Source: Saprospiraceae bacterium (GTDB lineage: Bacteria > Bacteroidota > Bacteroidia > Chitinophagales > Saprospiraceae). From it: a DNA stretch of 61,073 nucleotides. Positions 26,144 through 35,500 of the stretch are shown piece after piece (position 1 is the stretch's first letter; each line of letters opens with the position of its first letter). The stretch covers positions 1-61,073 of the forward strand of contig JAIPBL010000033.1 in the NCBI GenBank assembly GCA_021739645.1, in the 5' to 3' direction. Below the pieces are notes generated by a model. The model made no database searches and was not told the DNA's origin. It saw only the letters and a program-made list of their open reading frames with translations. The position numbers and the translations under genes are program-made.

Positions 26144-27193
26144 ATGAAAAGCATATTAATCACCGGCGGCGCTGGATTTATTGGCTCTCACGTCGTTCGT
26201 TTATTCGTCAATAAATATCCTGATTACCAAATAGTCAACCTCGATAAATTGACTTATGCAGGTAATCTGGAAAACCTGAAAGACGTCGAATCGAAACCCA
26301 ATTATACCTTTGTTAAAGGCGATATAACGGACGTACCTGCCATGCTGGATTTGTTCCAAAAATATGATTTCGATGGCGTCATTCACCTCGCTGCCGAGTC
26401 GCATGTGGACCGTTCCATCACCAACCCATTGGAGTTCATCGAGACCAACGTCATGGGCACGATGAACCTGTTGAATGCTGCAAAAACGGCCTGGAAGGGC
26501 AGGGAAGAAGGCCGGGTTTTTTACCATGTTTCCACCGACGAAGTGTATGGTTCGCTTGGCGATGAGGGCTTTTTTGTAGAAACAACGCCCTACGACCCCC
26601 GCTCACCTTACTCTGCTTCCAAAGCAAGTAGCGACCACTTGGTGCGAGCATATCACCATACCTACGGACTGCCTGTGCTGATTTCCAATTGCTCCAACAA
26701 CTACGGCCCAAACCACTTTCCGGAGAAGCTGATTCCACTGGTCATCAACAATATCAAGCAAAGCAAGCCGCTGCCGATTTACGGCGACGGAAAATACACC
26801 CGTGACTGGCTCTGGGTGATTGACCATGCCGAAGCGATTGACGTGATTTTTCACAAAGGAAAAAATGGCGAAACTTATAATATCGGAGGCAACAACGAGC
26901 GGAAAAATATCGAGTTGGTGACCACACTTTGTGATATCATGGACGAGTTATTGGGACGTGTGCCTGGCACCAGCCGTGGCCTCATTACCTACGTGAAAGA
27001 CCGCCCCGGCCACGACCGTCGGTACGCCATTGATGCCACCAAACTCAAAGACGAACTCGGCTGGCAGCCCACTATTCAACCAGAAGAAGGCCTCCGCCTA
27101 ACGGCAAAATGGTACCTCGAAAATGAGGACTGGTTGGAACATGTAACTTCAGGGGCATATCAAGGTTATTATGAAATGCAGTATGAATCGTAA
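26144..27193 (+). CDS. rfbB: dTDP-glucose 4,6-dehydratase
   Basis: A 349-aa enzyme that makes dTDP-4-keto-6-deoxyglucose, the precursor of rhamnose and other deoxysugars. The NAD-binding motif is GGAGFIGSHVVR, followed by AAESHVDRS, STDEVYGSLG (catalytic Thr/Asp/Glu region), YSASKASSDHLVRAYHHTYG (YxxxK), NCSNNYGPNHFPEKLIPL and DRPGHDRRYAID. The rfbA, rfbC and rfbD partners are not in the window. It forms a unit with the UDP-xylose synthase gene and ends at a strong terminator. Confidence 0.96.
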   Translation: MKSILITGGAGFIGSHVVRLFVNKYPDYQIVNLDKLTYAGNLENLKDVESKPNYTFVKGDITDVPAMLDLFQKYDFDGVIHLAAESHVDRSITNPLEFIETNVMGTMNLLNAAKTAWKGREEGRVFYHVSTDEVYGSLGDEGFFVETTPYDPRSPYSASKASSDHLVRAYHHTYGLPVLISNCSNNYGPNHFPEKLIPLVINNIKQSKPLPIYGDGKYTRDWLWVIDHAEAIDVIFHKGKNGETYNIGGNNERKNIELVTTLCDIMDELLGRVPGTSRGLITYVKDRPGHDRRYAIDATKLKDELGWQPTIQPEEGLRLTAKWYLENEDWLEHVTSGAYQGYYEMQYES

Positions 27194-27207
27194 GATAGGT
27201 TTCTGCT

Positions 27208-27254
27208 AAAAAAAACAGGGCTGTGCGGTATTTCTGCACAGCCCTGTTTTTTTT
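27208..27254. terminator. Strong terminator after rfbB
   Basis: Perfect 19-nt arms (27208-27226, 27236-27254) have a 9-nt loop, with A8 before and T8 after, so it can act in both directions. Confidence 0.92.
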
Positions 27255-27315
27255 ACTGCTCTCTCAAGTCTTGAGGCAAAATCAAAGCATGAATGATTGG
27301 TTTTGCAAAGTGACA

Positions 27316-27420
27316 CTAAAACCTCGACGACTTTAATTCCACATCCGCCTCGTCCCAAACCTCCCGGTATTTTGCCAAGGCAGCGTTTGCCTCAGTCTCC
27401 CGTGTAGCTGGCAAAAGTCA
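27316..27420 (-). pseudogene. Degenerate C-terminal fragment of a TPR-type protein
   Basis: On the minus strand, between an upstream TGA (27418-27420) and a TAG (27316-27318), 33 codons read LLPATRETEANAALAKYREV followed by WDEADVELKSSRF. This closely resembles the last helix and tail of TPR proteins. There is no start codon and nothing upstream, so it looks like a gene remnant. It lies in the 300-bp gap between rfbB and the HPF-like gene; the rest of that gap shows only the terminator. Confidence 0.45.
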
Positions 27421-27497
27421 TGAGGCTGATTTGAACAATCGGCCAGTAAATCGTTTACTATGGTACACTAAATAATTCAGTTTAAAACTTGGTAAAA

Positions 27498-27812
27498 ATG
27501 ACAATTCAATTCAACACAGACCGGAATGTGAACGGAAATGAGGCTGTAACCGCACCTTTTATTGCCCTGATTTCTGAAGAACTTAGCCGGTTCAGTCACC
27601 AGATTACAAGGATAGAGGTGCATCTTTCGGATGAAAACGGCAAAAAAGAAGGTGAGAAAGACAAACGCTGCATGCTGGAAGCTCGGCTCGAAGGATTGGC
27701 CCCAATCGTCGTTACGAACCTTGCTAATACTCGTGACCAAGCGGTAGAGGGTGCAATTGAAAAATTGAAATCGTTACTTGATAAAACGCTGAGTCGGTTG
27801 AGTAACTATTAA
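27498..27812 (+). CDS. HPF/RaiA-like ribosome-associated protein
   Basis: A 104-aa protein with the HPF/sigma-54-modulation layout: an N-terminal strand ([15 protein letters not shown]), a helix ([27 protein letters not shown]), central strands ([18 protein letters not shown]) and a C-terminal helix ([20 protein letters not shown]). HPF proteins bind the 30S decoding centre in resting cells. It has no long C-terminal dimerisation domain, so it is a short-type HPF. It sits 100 bp upstream of cbpA-cbpM, which suggests a stress or stationary-phase group. The start at 27498 is the first ATG. Confidence 0.75.
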   Translation: MTIQFNTDRNVNGNEAVTAPFIALISEELSRFSHQITRIEVHLSDENGKKEGEKDKRCMLEARLEGLAPIVVTNLANTRDQAVEGAIEKLKSLLDKTLSRLSNY

Positions 27813-27839
27813 AAAAAAGCCAGCTTGCTTTTGCACATC

Positions 27840-27874
27840 GTGTCGGCGTCACTACAAGTGAAGCCGATACTTTT
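27840..27874 (+). terminator. Hairpin between the HPF-like gene and cbpA
   Basis: Arms 27840-27852 and 27858-27870 pair at 12 of 13 positions, counting one G-U pair, and are followed by TTTT. It may be a weak terminator for the HPF-like gene or a structured leader of cbpA. Confidence 0.5.
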
Positions 27875-27916
27875 AACATTTCTGGAGAAATTCAAAGCAA
27901 AAAGTATCAAATCAAC

Positions 27917-28810
27917 ATGGCATTTATTGACTATTATAAAATACTGGGGGTTGAAAAAAACGCTTCTGAGGGTGAAATAAAAAAGGCCTACCGGAAAATG
28001 GCCCGGAAATATCACCCAGATTTAAACCCAAATGACAAAGCTGCGGAACAAAAATTCAAGGAAGCAAACGAGGCAAACGAGGTGTTATCCAATGCCGAAA
28101 ACCGCAAGAAATACGACAAGTATGGCAAGGACTGGCAACATGCTGAGGCATTTGAGCAGGCCAACCAACAACGAGGCCAGCGGCAACAAAGCCAATACTC
28201 TTCTGAGGGTTTTTCGGGTGGTGAGGATTTTTCCGATTTCTTTCAGTCCATGTTTGGTGGCGGTGCTTCCAGGGGACGTGGAAGAAGTGTGAAATTCCGA
28301 GGCCAGGACTATAATGCTGAATTACGCCTTGATATAAAAGAAGCATTTACCACACATAAACGTACCCTGAATGTGGATGGAAAGAACATCCGAATCACGA
28401 TACCTGCGGGCATTCAGGATGGCAAGATTATCCGTATAAAAGGCCAAGGTGGTGCTGGTATAAATGGTGGGCCGAACGGTGATTTACTCATAAGTTTCAT
28501 TATTGAAAACAACACGAATTTTAAGTTGGACAATAACAATTTATATGCTACGGTCGATTTGGATTTATATACCGCCATATTAGGCGGAGAAATAACAGTG
28601 GATACTTTCGATGGCATGGTGAAATTCAAAGTAAGGCCCGAAACACAGAATGGCACCAAGTTAAAACTCAAAGGAAAGGGCTTCCCCGTTTATAAAAAAG
28701 AGGGCGAATTCGGTGATTTATACATCACTTTTCAGCTAAAAATACCCACCGACCTCACCGAAAAAGAAAAAGAACTATTTACTGAACTTTCAAATTTAAG
28801 GTCATTATGA
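27917..28810 (+). CDS. cbpA: CbpA-type DnaJ homologue (Hsp40)
   Basis: A 297-aa co-chaperone. The N-terminal J-domain ([23 protein letters not shown]) carries the HPD motif in [12 protein letters not shown]-rich linker follows ([20 protein letters not shown]), then two C-terminal beta-barrel substrate-binding domains ([40 protein letters not shown]). The Cys4 zinc-finger region of DnaJ is absent, which marks it as type II/CbpA. It stimulates DnaK ATPase activity. It overlaps cbpM by 4 bp (ATGA), so the two are translationally coupled. Confidence 0.94.
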   Translation: MAFIDYYKILGVEKNASEGEIKKAYRKMARKYHPDLNPNDKAAEQKFKEANEANEVLSNAENRKKYDKYGKDWQHAEAFEQANQQRGQRQQSQYSSEGFSGGEDFSDFFQSMFGGGASRGRGRSVKFRGQDYNAELRLDIKEAFTTHKRTLNVDGKNIRITIPAGIQDGKIIRIKGQGGAGINGGPNGDLLISFIIENNTNFKLDNNNLYATVDLDLYTAILGGEITVDTFDGMVKFKVRPETQNGTKLKLKGKGFPVYKKEGEFGDLYITFQLKIPTDLTEKEKELFTELSNLRSL

Positions 28811-29112
28811 GCGCAGCGGAAAACTATATCGAAATCAGTCAATTGTGCCTACATTATGAAATCGAAACGTCATTTATCGACGACTTATGCGAATATGGTT
28901 TAATTGAAATCAGTACCATTGAGCAAGCTCGTTTCATTCACCATGACAGGATTTGTGACCTTGAAAAGATCCTTCGATTGCAGCGGGATTTGGATATCAA
29001 TATGGAAGGAATCGCTTCGGTGCTGCACTTGTTGCAAAAGATAGATAGACTTCAAGCAGAGTTGAATGCAGTTCACAACAAGTTGCAGATTTATGAGGGG
29101 AAGGAAGATTGA
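28807..29112 (+). CDS. cbpM: CbpM-like modulator of CbpA (MerR-type fold)
   Basis: A 101-aa protein. The N-terminal part ([20 protein letters not shown] followed by LCEYGLIEI) and the central helix ([21 protein letters not shown]) match the CbpM/MerR-like chaperone-modulator family. The C-terminus is a coiled coil ([20 protein letters not shown]). It overlaps the cbpA stop codon, as in the known cbpAM operons, where CbpM binds the J-domain and inhibits it. Confidence 0.88.
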   Translation: MSAAENYIEISQLCLHYEIETSFIDDLCEYGLIEISTIEQARFIHHDRICDLEKILRLQRDLDINMEGIASVLHLLQKIDRLQAELNAVHNKLQIYEGKED

Positions 29113-29365
29113 GGTTGTTCAATTTTGCCATCCACTGTTCCAAGTACATTAGAATCAAAAAAGCAACTGCTCTTTCGAGTCCAGTATCAGCGTTACATGG
29201 AAGCATACGTCAGGCGGTTAGCCCCATAGGGATTGCTCAGACTGGTTAGGAGGCGTTTTTCAAATGACAGGTGGTTTTGAAGTACGTAAATGTAGCCCCA
29301 CTGACAAATCGTTCAAGTCTAGGGTTTAGCGTTTATCTTGCGGCCTTTTCACCTAAATTATTAAA

Positions 29366-30433
29366 ATGAGATTCCAGCTTTTCGCCCTGCTATTCGCGCT
29401 CCCCAGTCTTGCCTTTTCCCAAAACTACAGTGGACCCGAAAGCGTGGAAGGTGACACCTTGACGGGCAATTACTATGTAGGCAACACAGGTTCAGAACAA
29501 ATTCTGCGCCGCTTGCCCAGTGGTGATTTGGAAACATTTGCAACTGGGATTTCAAACGGCCCGTACGGCCTCGAACTCGTGGATGGGGTGCTTTATGCCT
29601 GCAACGGCGGAGAAGTGCGTGGTTTTTCTTTGGCAGATGGCTCGCAGGTTTTCTCGGTGCAAACTGACGCCAGCTTCCTAAACGGCATCACGCATGTTGG
29701 CAGTGACTTCCTTTATGCCACCGATTTTTCAGGCAAGAAAATTTACAAAATTGACATTGCCATGCAGGCGTCTGAGGTCTTCGTCGCACAGACCATCAGT
29801 ACGCCCAATGGTATTGTTTATGATTTGGCCAACGACCGATTGGTATTCGTAAGCTGGGGCAGCAGTGCCAAAATTGTGGCGGTTTCTTTGACGGATGCTT
29901 CATTGACGACGCTCGTCACTACCAACCTGAGCAATATCGACGGGGTAGCAATGGACGGGGCTGGCAATTATTACGTTGCCTCCTGGGGTGCGAATGCTGT
30001 CCACCGCTTCGAGCTGACTTTCACGGAAGCACCCGAAATGGTCATGTCAGGGTTAAACAAGCCCGCTGATATTTACTACAACCTGAAAACAGACACCCTT
30101 GCTGTGCCCAATAGTGGCGACAATACGGTGAGTTTTGCCTTTTTCGGAGAGGAACCGCCTAGCTTTGTAGGGGCGGAATTGGTAGATTTTCAGTTGAAGG
30201 TTTTCCCCAATCCCACTTCTCAGACTTTGACTGTAACAACTGGGCAGATTGATGGATTTCAAACGGCCAGTTTTCAAATCTGCACCATGGACGGGGTTTT
30301 GATGCCGGCTATTCAATCAAAATTAAACAACCAGCAAGTTGAATTTGAAATGGCACAGTTTCCAAAAGGTAGTTATCTGCTTAAAGTTAGCCGCAATGAC
30401 AATTTTGATGTCGTGCAATTTATGAAAAATTGA
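29366..30433 (+). CDS. Secreted SMP-30/NHL-like beta-propeller protein with T9SS type A tail
   Basis: A 355-aa protein with signal peptide MRFQLFALLFALPSLAFSQ. Residues 20-265 form propeller-like repeats of the SMP-30/gluconolactonase type (GPYGLELVDGVLYACNGGEV, NGITHVGSDFLYATDFSGKK, NIDGVAMDGAGNYYVASWGA, KPADIYYNLKTDTLAVPNSGDN). The last 80 residues are a T9SS type A sorting domain (VFPNPTSQTLTVTT ... PKGSYLLKVSR). It is probably exported to the cell surface or medium. The substrate or ligand is unknown. It is a single gene, with a TTATCTTG -7-like box 24 nt before the ATG. Confidence 0.88.
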   Translation: MRFQLFALLFALPSLAFSQNYSGPESVEGDTLTGNYYVGNTGSEQILRRLPSGDLETFATGISNGPYGLELVDGVLYACNGGEVRGFSLADGSQVFSVQTDASFLNGITHVGSDFLYATDFSGKKIYKIDIAMQASEVFVAQTISTPNGIVYDLANDRLVFVSWGSSAKIVAVSLTDASLTTLVTTNLSNIDGVAMDGAGNYYVASWGANAVHRFELTFTEAPEMVMSGLNKPADIYYNLKTDTLAVPNSGDNTVSFAFFGEEPPSFVGAELVDFQLKVFPNPTSQTLTVTTGQIDGFQTASFQICTMDGVLMPAIQSKLNNQQVEFEMAQFPKGSYLLKVSRNDNFDVVQFMKN

Positions 30434-30884
30434 CCAAACTCGTGTTTATCGCTACCGATGAGAAATAGTCAGTTCCGTGGCACTTTTCGCCGTCGCAATG
30501 GCAAAGAATGGGTACTAGGCCACCGTTTGAAACCCAGTAGTCGCACAAGTATTCCACAGCCCGATAGGAAAAACACAACTACCATTTCTTAAAATACAGT
30601 GGTAGTTTGAGCAAGTGTTCAGCGAGGCGGCACTTGCTGCGTTTTGCCTGCCCCTTCTTTTTCGAATGACCGCTTTGGTTGTGAGGTGTAGGCTTAGCTC
30701 AAAAGACTTTCAATTGAACGTTATTATTAGAAACACGAAATAAACTTCAGAAAATTTGGTGTGTAAGAAAAATGTGTCAAATTAGCAGGCAGGCGCTTAA
30801 AAAATAGTTTCAGAGTTTGTAATTAACGTAGTTTTATAGTGAGTTTCGCAGAATGATTGACAACTTCTTTAAAAATTGAAGGCC
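30434..30884. other. 450-bp gap without a convincing gene
   Basis: No gene is supported here. A minus-strand frame of about 52 codons (30423-30578) lacks a start codon but contains a Cys-rich phrase (ILCHCDGEKCHGTDYF) that could be debris of a metal-binding protein. The 3' half is AT-rich and may hold the promoter of the next gene. Confidence 0.4.
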
Positions 30885-32282
30885 ATGAATAGAACACTTA
30901 CCCTCCTCGTTTTTCTTTTTCTTTCAGATTTCTGTTTTTGCCAGCATTTTTTCTGTCCCAACCCCTCCGTATCGGTAACCGAGGAACGAATAAATGTATT
31001 TCTAACAGAATTTCCTGAAATCGAAGCTAAAGTATCCTTGTACAATTTAAGCAAACCGGTTTTTCAGACAATACTTATTGTTCAATCGAATGCAGGGTAT
31101 TCCATAGCAGACAGGCGGTTCAACTATGGAAGGGTCATTCCGAACGAACGGTTAAAGAATTTTTCCGCTTTTGCCGCCTCCAGAAATGGAGTTGTTGCTT
31201 GTAGCCAGCGTTCATCGGGGTTAGAAGCAGTTGCTTTGAGCCTTCACTTTTTGCGATCAAATAAAAAGAAAGCCTTGTCAGATGCCAAATGGCTTACACT
31301 TGTTTTTGGCCCAGATGGTGACCTATCAAGCCTGGCAAAAGAAGCGGATATGATATATAGCATCATAAATAAGAAAAATTTTAAAGACTTGGGTTTAGGA
31401 TTTGGAGTTATGTCCAATGACATCCCTACGGATGAATTCGCTGCCTCATTGCCCCAAAAAGAAAATTCAGCAATTGAAGAACCCAACATGACCCCTGTGA
31501 ATGTCAAACCAAGCCATCCAAATGAACCAATGACTACGCTAATTAGATCAGAATTAGGTACAACCAATAAGGCCAAGCATGAAAATGTGCCTATAATTAA
31601 ACAGCCTAAACAAAACACACCAATCGTTGAGCAGGCTGCAATAATGCATAATAAAGCTGATATTATAAGCGATTCAGCCGAGACAGAAAACGCAAAGATA
31701 TTTGCCAGTGAAAATATTTTAAAGAACGCTGAAAAAACAAAGTTAGAGCCGGAACCTGAAGCTGTAACAGCGGAAAAAGGGACGGCAACAGGTGACAAAA
31801 CGGAGCGACGTGATATTTCTGGGACATACAGTTTTTATGGATTTGAAAACTGCAATTACCAAAAAAGTGCTAATGAGATTTTCAATTCCAAAACAGGGCA
31901 TAATTCCAAAAAGATTACCATTGCTGGTTCTAACATGTTTGCGGAACAAATTAACACTCCTTATGAAATTACCAAAGTAAATGATCATTTTCACTTAAAA
32001 CATACTAATATCTTAAAGGTTACAAGAGTTGATAACGGCACTATAAATGTCACTAAAGTAGAGGGTGCCGGTGACATTAAGATACAGGACAATAAGTACG
32101 TTTTATTTGAAAACAGAGTCTATACTAATTCTGTAGCTGATTTAAAACACCTTAACGAACTCGTTGCCTTTGAATTAATACCACTTCCAAACAATAGAAT
32201 ATTACTTAGACCTATTTCTACTGATATGCCTAAACCAATCCCACAAGACTCTAATTGTAGTTTAATCATGGAAAAACAGTGA
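30885..32282 (+). CDS. AT-rich orphan secreted protein
   Basis: A 465-aa protein with a clear signal peptide (MNRTLTLLVFLFLSDFCFCQ). Residues 20-170 look globular (FPEIEAKVSLYNLSKPVFQT, GLEAVALSLHFLRSNKKKAL). Residues 190-305 are a low-complexity, charged Glu/Lys/Asn/Thr linker, and residues 310-465 form a second, beta-rich domain (DISGTYSFYGFENCNYQKSA). I recognise no family. The base composition is visibly more AT-rich than the flanking genes and codon use shifts to A/T endings, which suggests recent acquisition. The start at ATG 30885 is preferred over the TTG at 30876. Confidence 0.75.
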   Translation: MNRTLTLLVFLFLSDFCFCQHFFCPNPSVSVTEERINVFLTEFPEIEAKVSLYNLSKPVFQTILIVQSNAGYSIADRRFNYGRVIPNERLKNFSAFAASRNGVVACSQRSSGLEAVALSLHFLRSNKKKALSDAKWLTLVFGPDGDLSSLAKEADMIYSIINKKNFKDLGLGFGVMSNDIPTDEFAASLPQKENSAIEEPNMTPVNVKPSHPNEPMTTLIRSELGTTNKAKHENVPIIKQPKQNTPIVEQAAIMHNKADIISDSAETENAKIFASENILKNAEKTKLEPEPEAVTAEKGTATGDKTERRDISGTYSFYGFENCNYQKSANEIFNSKTGHNSKKITIAGSNMFAEQINTPYEITKVNDHFHLKHTNILKVTRVDNGTINVTKVEGAGDIKIQDNKYVLFENRVYTNSVADLKHLNELVAFELIPLPNNRILLRPISTDMPKPIPQDSNCSLIMEKQ

Positions 32283-32484
32283 GTTAAAATAAGTCAAATA
32301 ATCTTATAGGCGCAAAGCTTTCTAATTCAAATGCCCTTCATTTTCTGATATCCGGCTTGTAACCTAGCCTGTTGTGGCCTCCTTGCCGTTGTATGTAAAC
32401 AATTTCTGCCTATGCCATTAAATCCTCTAATTACCTACAATCTCCAATTGCAATTCCCTTTCTTTGCCCCATAAAATAGTGTGT

Positions 32485-32541
32485 GCGAGTGAGCAGGGTG
32501 AGCGGGAGTGAATTGCTCACCCGCTCACCTCTCTCACTCGC
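32485..32541. repeat. Family D palindromic repeat just upstream of the second Clp-like ATPase
   Basis: Arms 32485-32505 and 32521-32541 (21 nt each, 3 mismatches) are built from CGAGTGAG/GGTGAGCGG words. The palindrome ends 13 nt before the ATG at 32555 and would place a strong stem-loop over the ribosome-binding region if transcribed. Confidence 0.8.
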
Positions 32542-32554
32542 TCGACCGATAAAA

Positions 32555-35500
32555 ATGCCAACCACCACCCTCAACATACCCATCTTAGTATTGCCGACCA
32601 AACTCGATGGCCAGGCGGCCTTTCAGGTGCGGCCTGTGTTCTTCTCTGCACCGGTGGGGGTACATCGCAGGTACAGCGAGGCATTGTCCCTTTTCAAAAA
32701 GCAAGTAAAACGCCGTTACACGGGCTACACCTTCACTCGACCTGGAGCAGAACAATTGCTTTGGTACAAGTTTGGGCCAGAGGTGAAGCTGAGCCAGTAC
32801 ATGCTGGAATTCAGCATTGGCAGCCACTTTATCAAAGGGCGTTTTAGTGTAGCCAGCTTTGAGTGGCAAGGATTGACTTATGCCAGTCTTCCGAACTTTG
32901 ACTCATTTATGTTTATCGTAAAACACAATGAAAAAGGCAAAGCAGACCTGAAAGTGGAGACGGAACGAGTGGTGCGTGAACTTTTGCGCAGCAGAAAACA
33001 AATAGATGGCAGCGAGTTTGATGCCGAAGCCTATTACGCTGAAAAAAAGGAGTTCGTGACGACGGTGCAGGTGGAGGCAAAATTCCTTGAGACAAATTTC
33101 AGTTTTGAAAAGAGCGGGATGGATGGCATCATGGCTGCTTTTAGGTTGCAGGAACAATTTGATGGAGGTGAGGAAATCGAGAAAGTGGCCACTGACCTAG
33201 GCGCCCATTATCCAGAGGAACTGAACCGGGCTTGGCAGCAAGAGCCGCTTGTGGAACAGTTGTACCAGCTGATTTTTAGCAATAAATGGCTAGGGGAAAG
33301 TGACCGGGTGACTCAAAGCCACCCGGCCACTGGTAGGATGGGGGCCAATAATCCGTTGGTTCTCGTTGGGCCGGAAGGTGTGGGCAAGCACACGGTAATC
33401 CATGAAGTGGTTTATCGCTACATGGCCAGTGTCACAAAAAACACGGACGACGATTGGCAGCGGCAATATTTTTGGCACCTGAACCCCAGTCGGGTTATTG
33501 CTGGAATGAGCATTGTGGGGCATTGGGAAAAGCGCTTCGAGGCCATTTTGCAGTACGTGCAGTCGCCGCCCCGACGAGAATATTTCCCAGACAAACTGCT
33601 GGTGGACAATCCCGTGGCGTTGTTGCGCATCGGAAAATCCAAAGGGAGCGACTTGTGCCTTGCCACGGTGCTAAAACCGTTTTTGGAAAAAAGAAAAATC
33701 CAACTTGTGCTATTGGCCACGCCAGAGGAGTGGAAAATCGTGCAGGAGGGCGACCGCAGCTTTGCCGACCTGTTTCAGGTCCTTCGGATGCCTGAGCCGG
33801 ACGTGCCTACTGCTATTAAAATTGTATTGCAAAACCGCAGCCTGCTGGAACTTCAAACCGCTAGCTCCATCACAGTGCCTGCCATCACGCAGTTGTTTTC
33901 AATTCAACGCAACTACCTGAAAAACAAGGCATTGCCCGGTTCGGTGATGCGGTTGCTGACGCAATTAACCACAAAATACAGCCACACGGTAATTGATGCG
34001 CCGCAGGTACGGGAGGAGTTCAAGTCGTTCAGCGGGATGCAGGAGCAGATTTTCGAAGAGCAATCGCCCATCGAAAAAGATGAACTGCGGCGAATGCTGC
34101 AACAGGAATTGGTGGGTCAATCAAGTGCCGTGGATGCGTTGTCTGGGGTTGTTCACCTTATAAAAGCCCGCCTCACCGACCGTAACCGGCCGCTGGCCTC
34201 TTTCCTTTTCATTGGCCCGACGGGCGTCGGAAAAACCCATGCTGCCAAGCTCCTCAGCAAGACCATTCTCGGCAGCGATACGAAGCTGATGCGCTTCGAT
34301 ATGAACGAGTACATCGACGGTGGGGCGCTGCACCGGCTCATTGGCGACAGCCAAAACCCCGAAGGGCAACTGACTGGCAAGGTCCGCTACCAGCCTTTCG
34401 GAGTGCTGCTGCTGGATGAAATCGAAAAGGCGCACCCCAGCATCCACGACCTGTTGCTCCAGGTGCTCGACGATGCCCGACTGACGGATAGCTTGGGTCG
34501 GACGGTAGATTTTTCCAATACCATCATCGTTATGACCTCCAACCTTGGCGCACGGGAGGCTGATTCGCAAATTGGCTATGCGAGCAAGAGCAAGGACGCA
34601 AGTGCTGTTTACCGCAAGGCCGTCGAGCAGGCTTTCCGGCCAGAATTGGTCAACCGCATTGAGCAGATTGTCGTGTTCAACCCCTTGGAATTCAAGGAGA
34701 TACAAAAAATTGCGCAGCTACAAATTCGGGAACTGTTGCAACGAGATGGTTTTGTGCGCCGCACCACCATTGTCAATGTTTCGGAGGAGGCACTGGATTG
34801 GGTGGCCCGGCGTGGCTTCGATGCCAAAATGGGCGGGCGGGCGCTCAAGCGGCAAATCGAGCGAGACCTGACGTTGCTTTCTGCCGAGCAGCTTATCAAG
34901 TCAACGTCAGAAACGCCCGTCATCCTGGATATTTTGTTTGAAAATGAGCAGCTAGTACCTCAAATAACGCCCATCGATTTGGCTGCTCCACTTACTGGCC
35001 CGTGGCTACCTGAAATACCCGAGGAGCACACCGCCGTTCGTTTTTTCAACAAACTGCTGCACCGCTTGGAAAAAGTGGAAAAAGAAGTGGCCAGTTTCGA
35101 GCGGCGGCAGGAGCGGCAGGGCCGGCTTTATAATGTGGCTGGACAGGACGCCGACTGGAAGCACTACGATTTTAAGAACAAGGTAGCCAGCCTTAAAGAG
35201 AGCCTTCAGTTTAAGGCGTTGCGGCTGCGGGAGCGCCGATTGACCATGACCCCTGCTGTGCCTCTGCGCCTCAAACGGGTTTATCTCAATGAATTTGATG
35301 AGACGGGAAAGGCCCGAAAAGAGGCACTTCGTGACAAGCATTTTCAAGAAGAAGCCATGAAAACGCTTCGGGAGGAATACCGCCACCAAAGCCCGGAGTT
35401 CGACAGTTTTGAGACGGAATATTTGGTCAGCTACTTTGACCTCACGTTTCTGGAAAGCATGTTGAAAGGGTTTTTGAATCAGAAGACAGAGAAGGTCGTC

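Noticed and set aside
30423-30578. A Cys-rich minus-strand reading (HCDGEKCHGTDYF) after the beta-propeller gene
   Set aside because: It has no start codon and begins behind a stop codon; 52 open codons are not exceptional. Noted only as possible debris.
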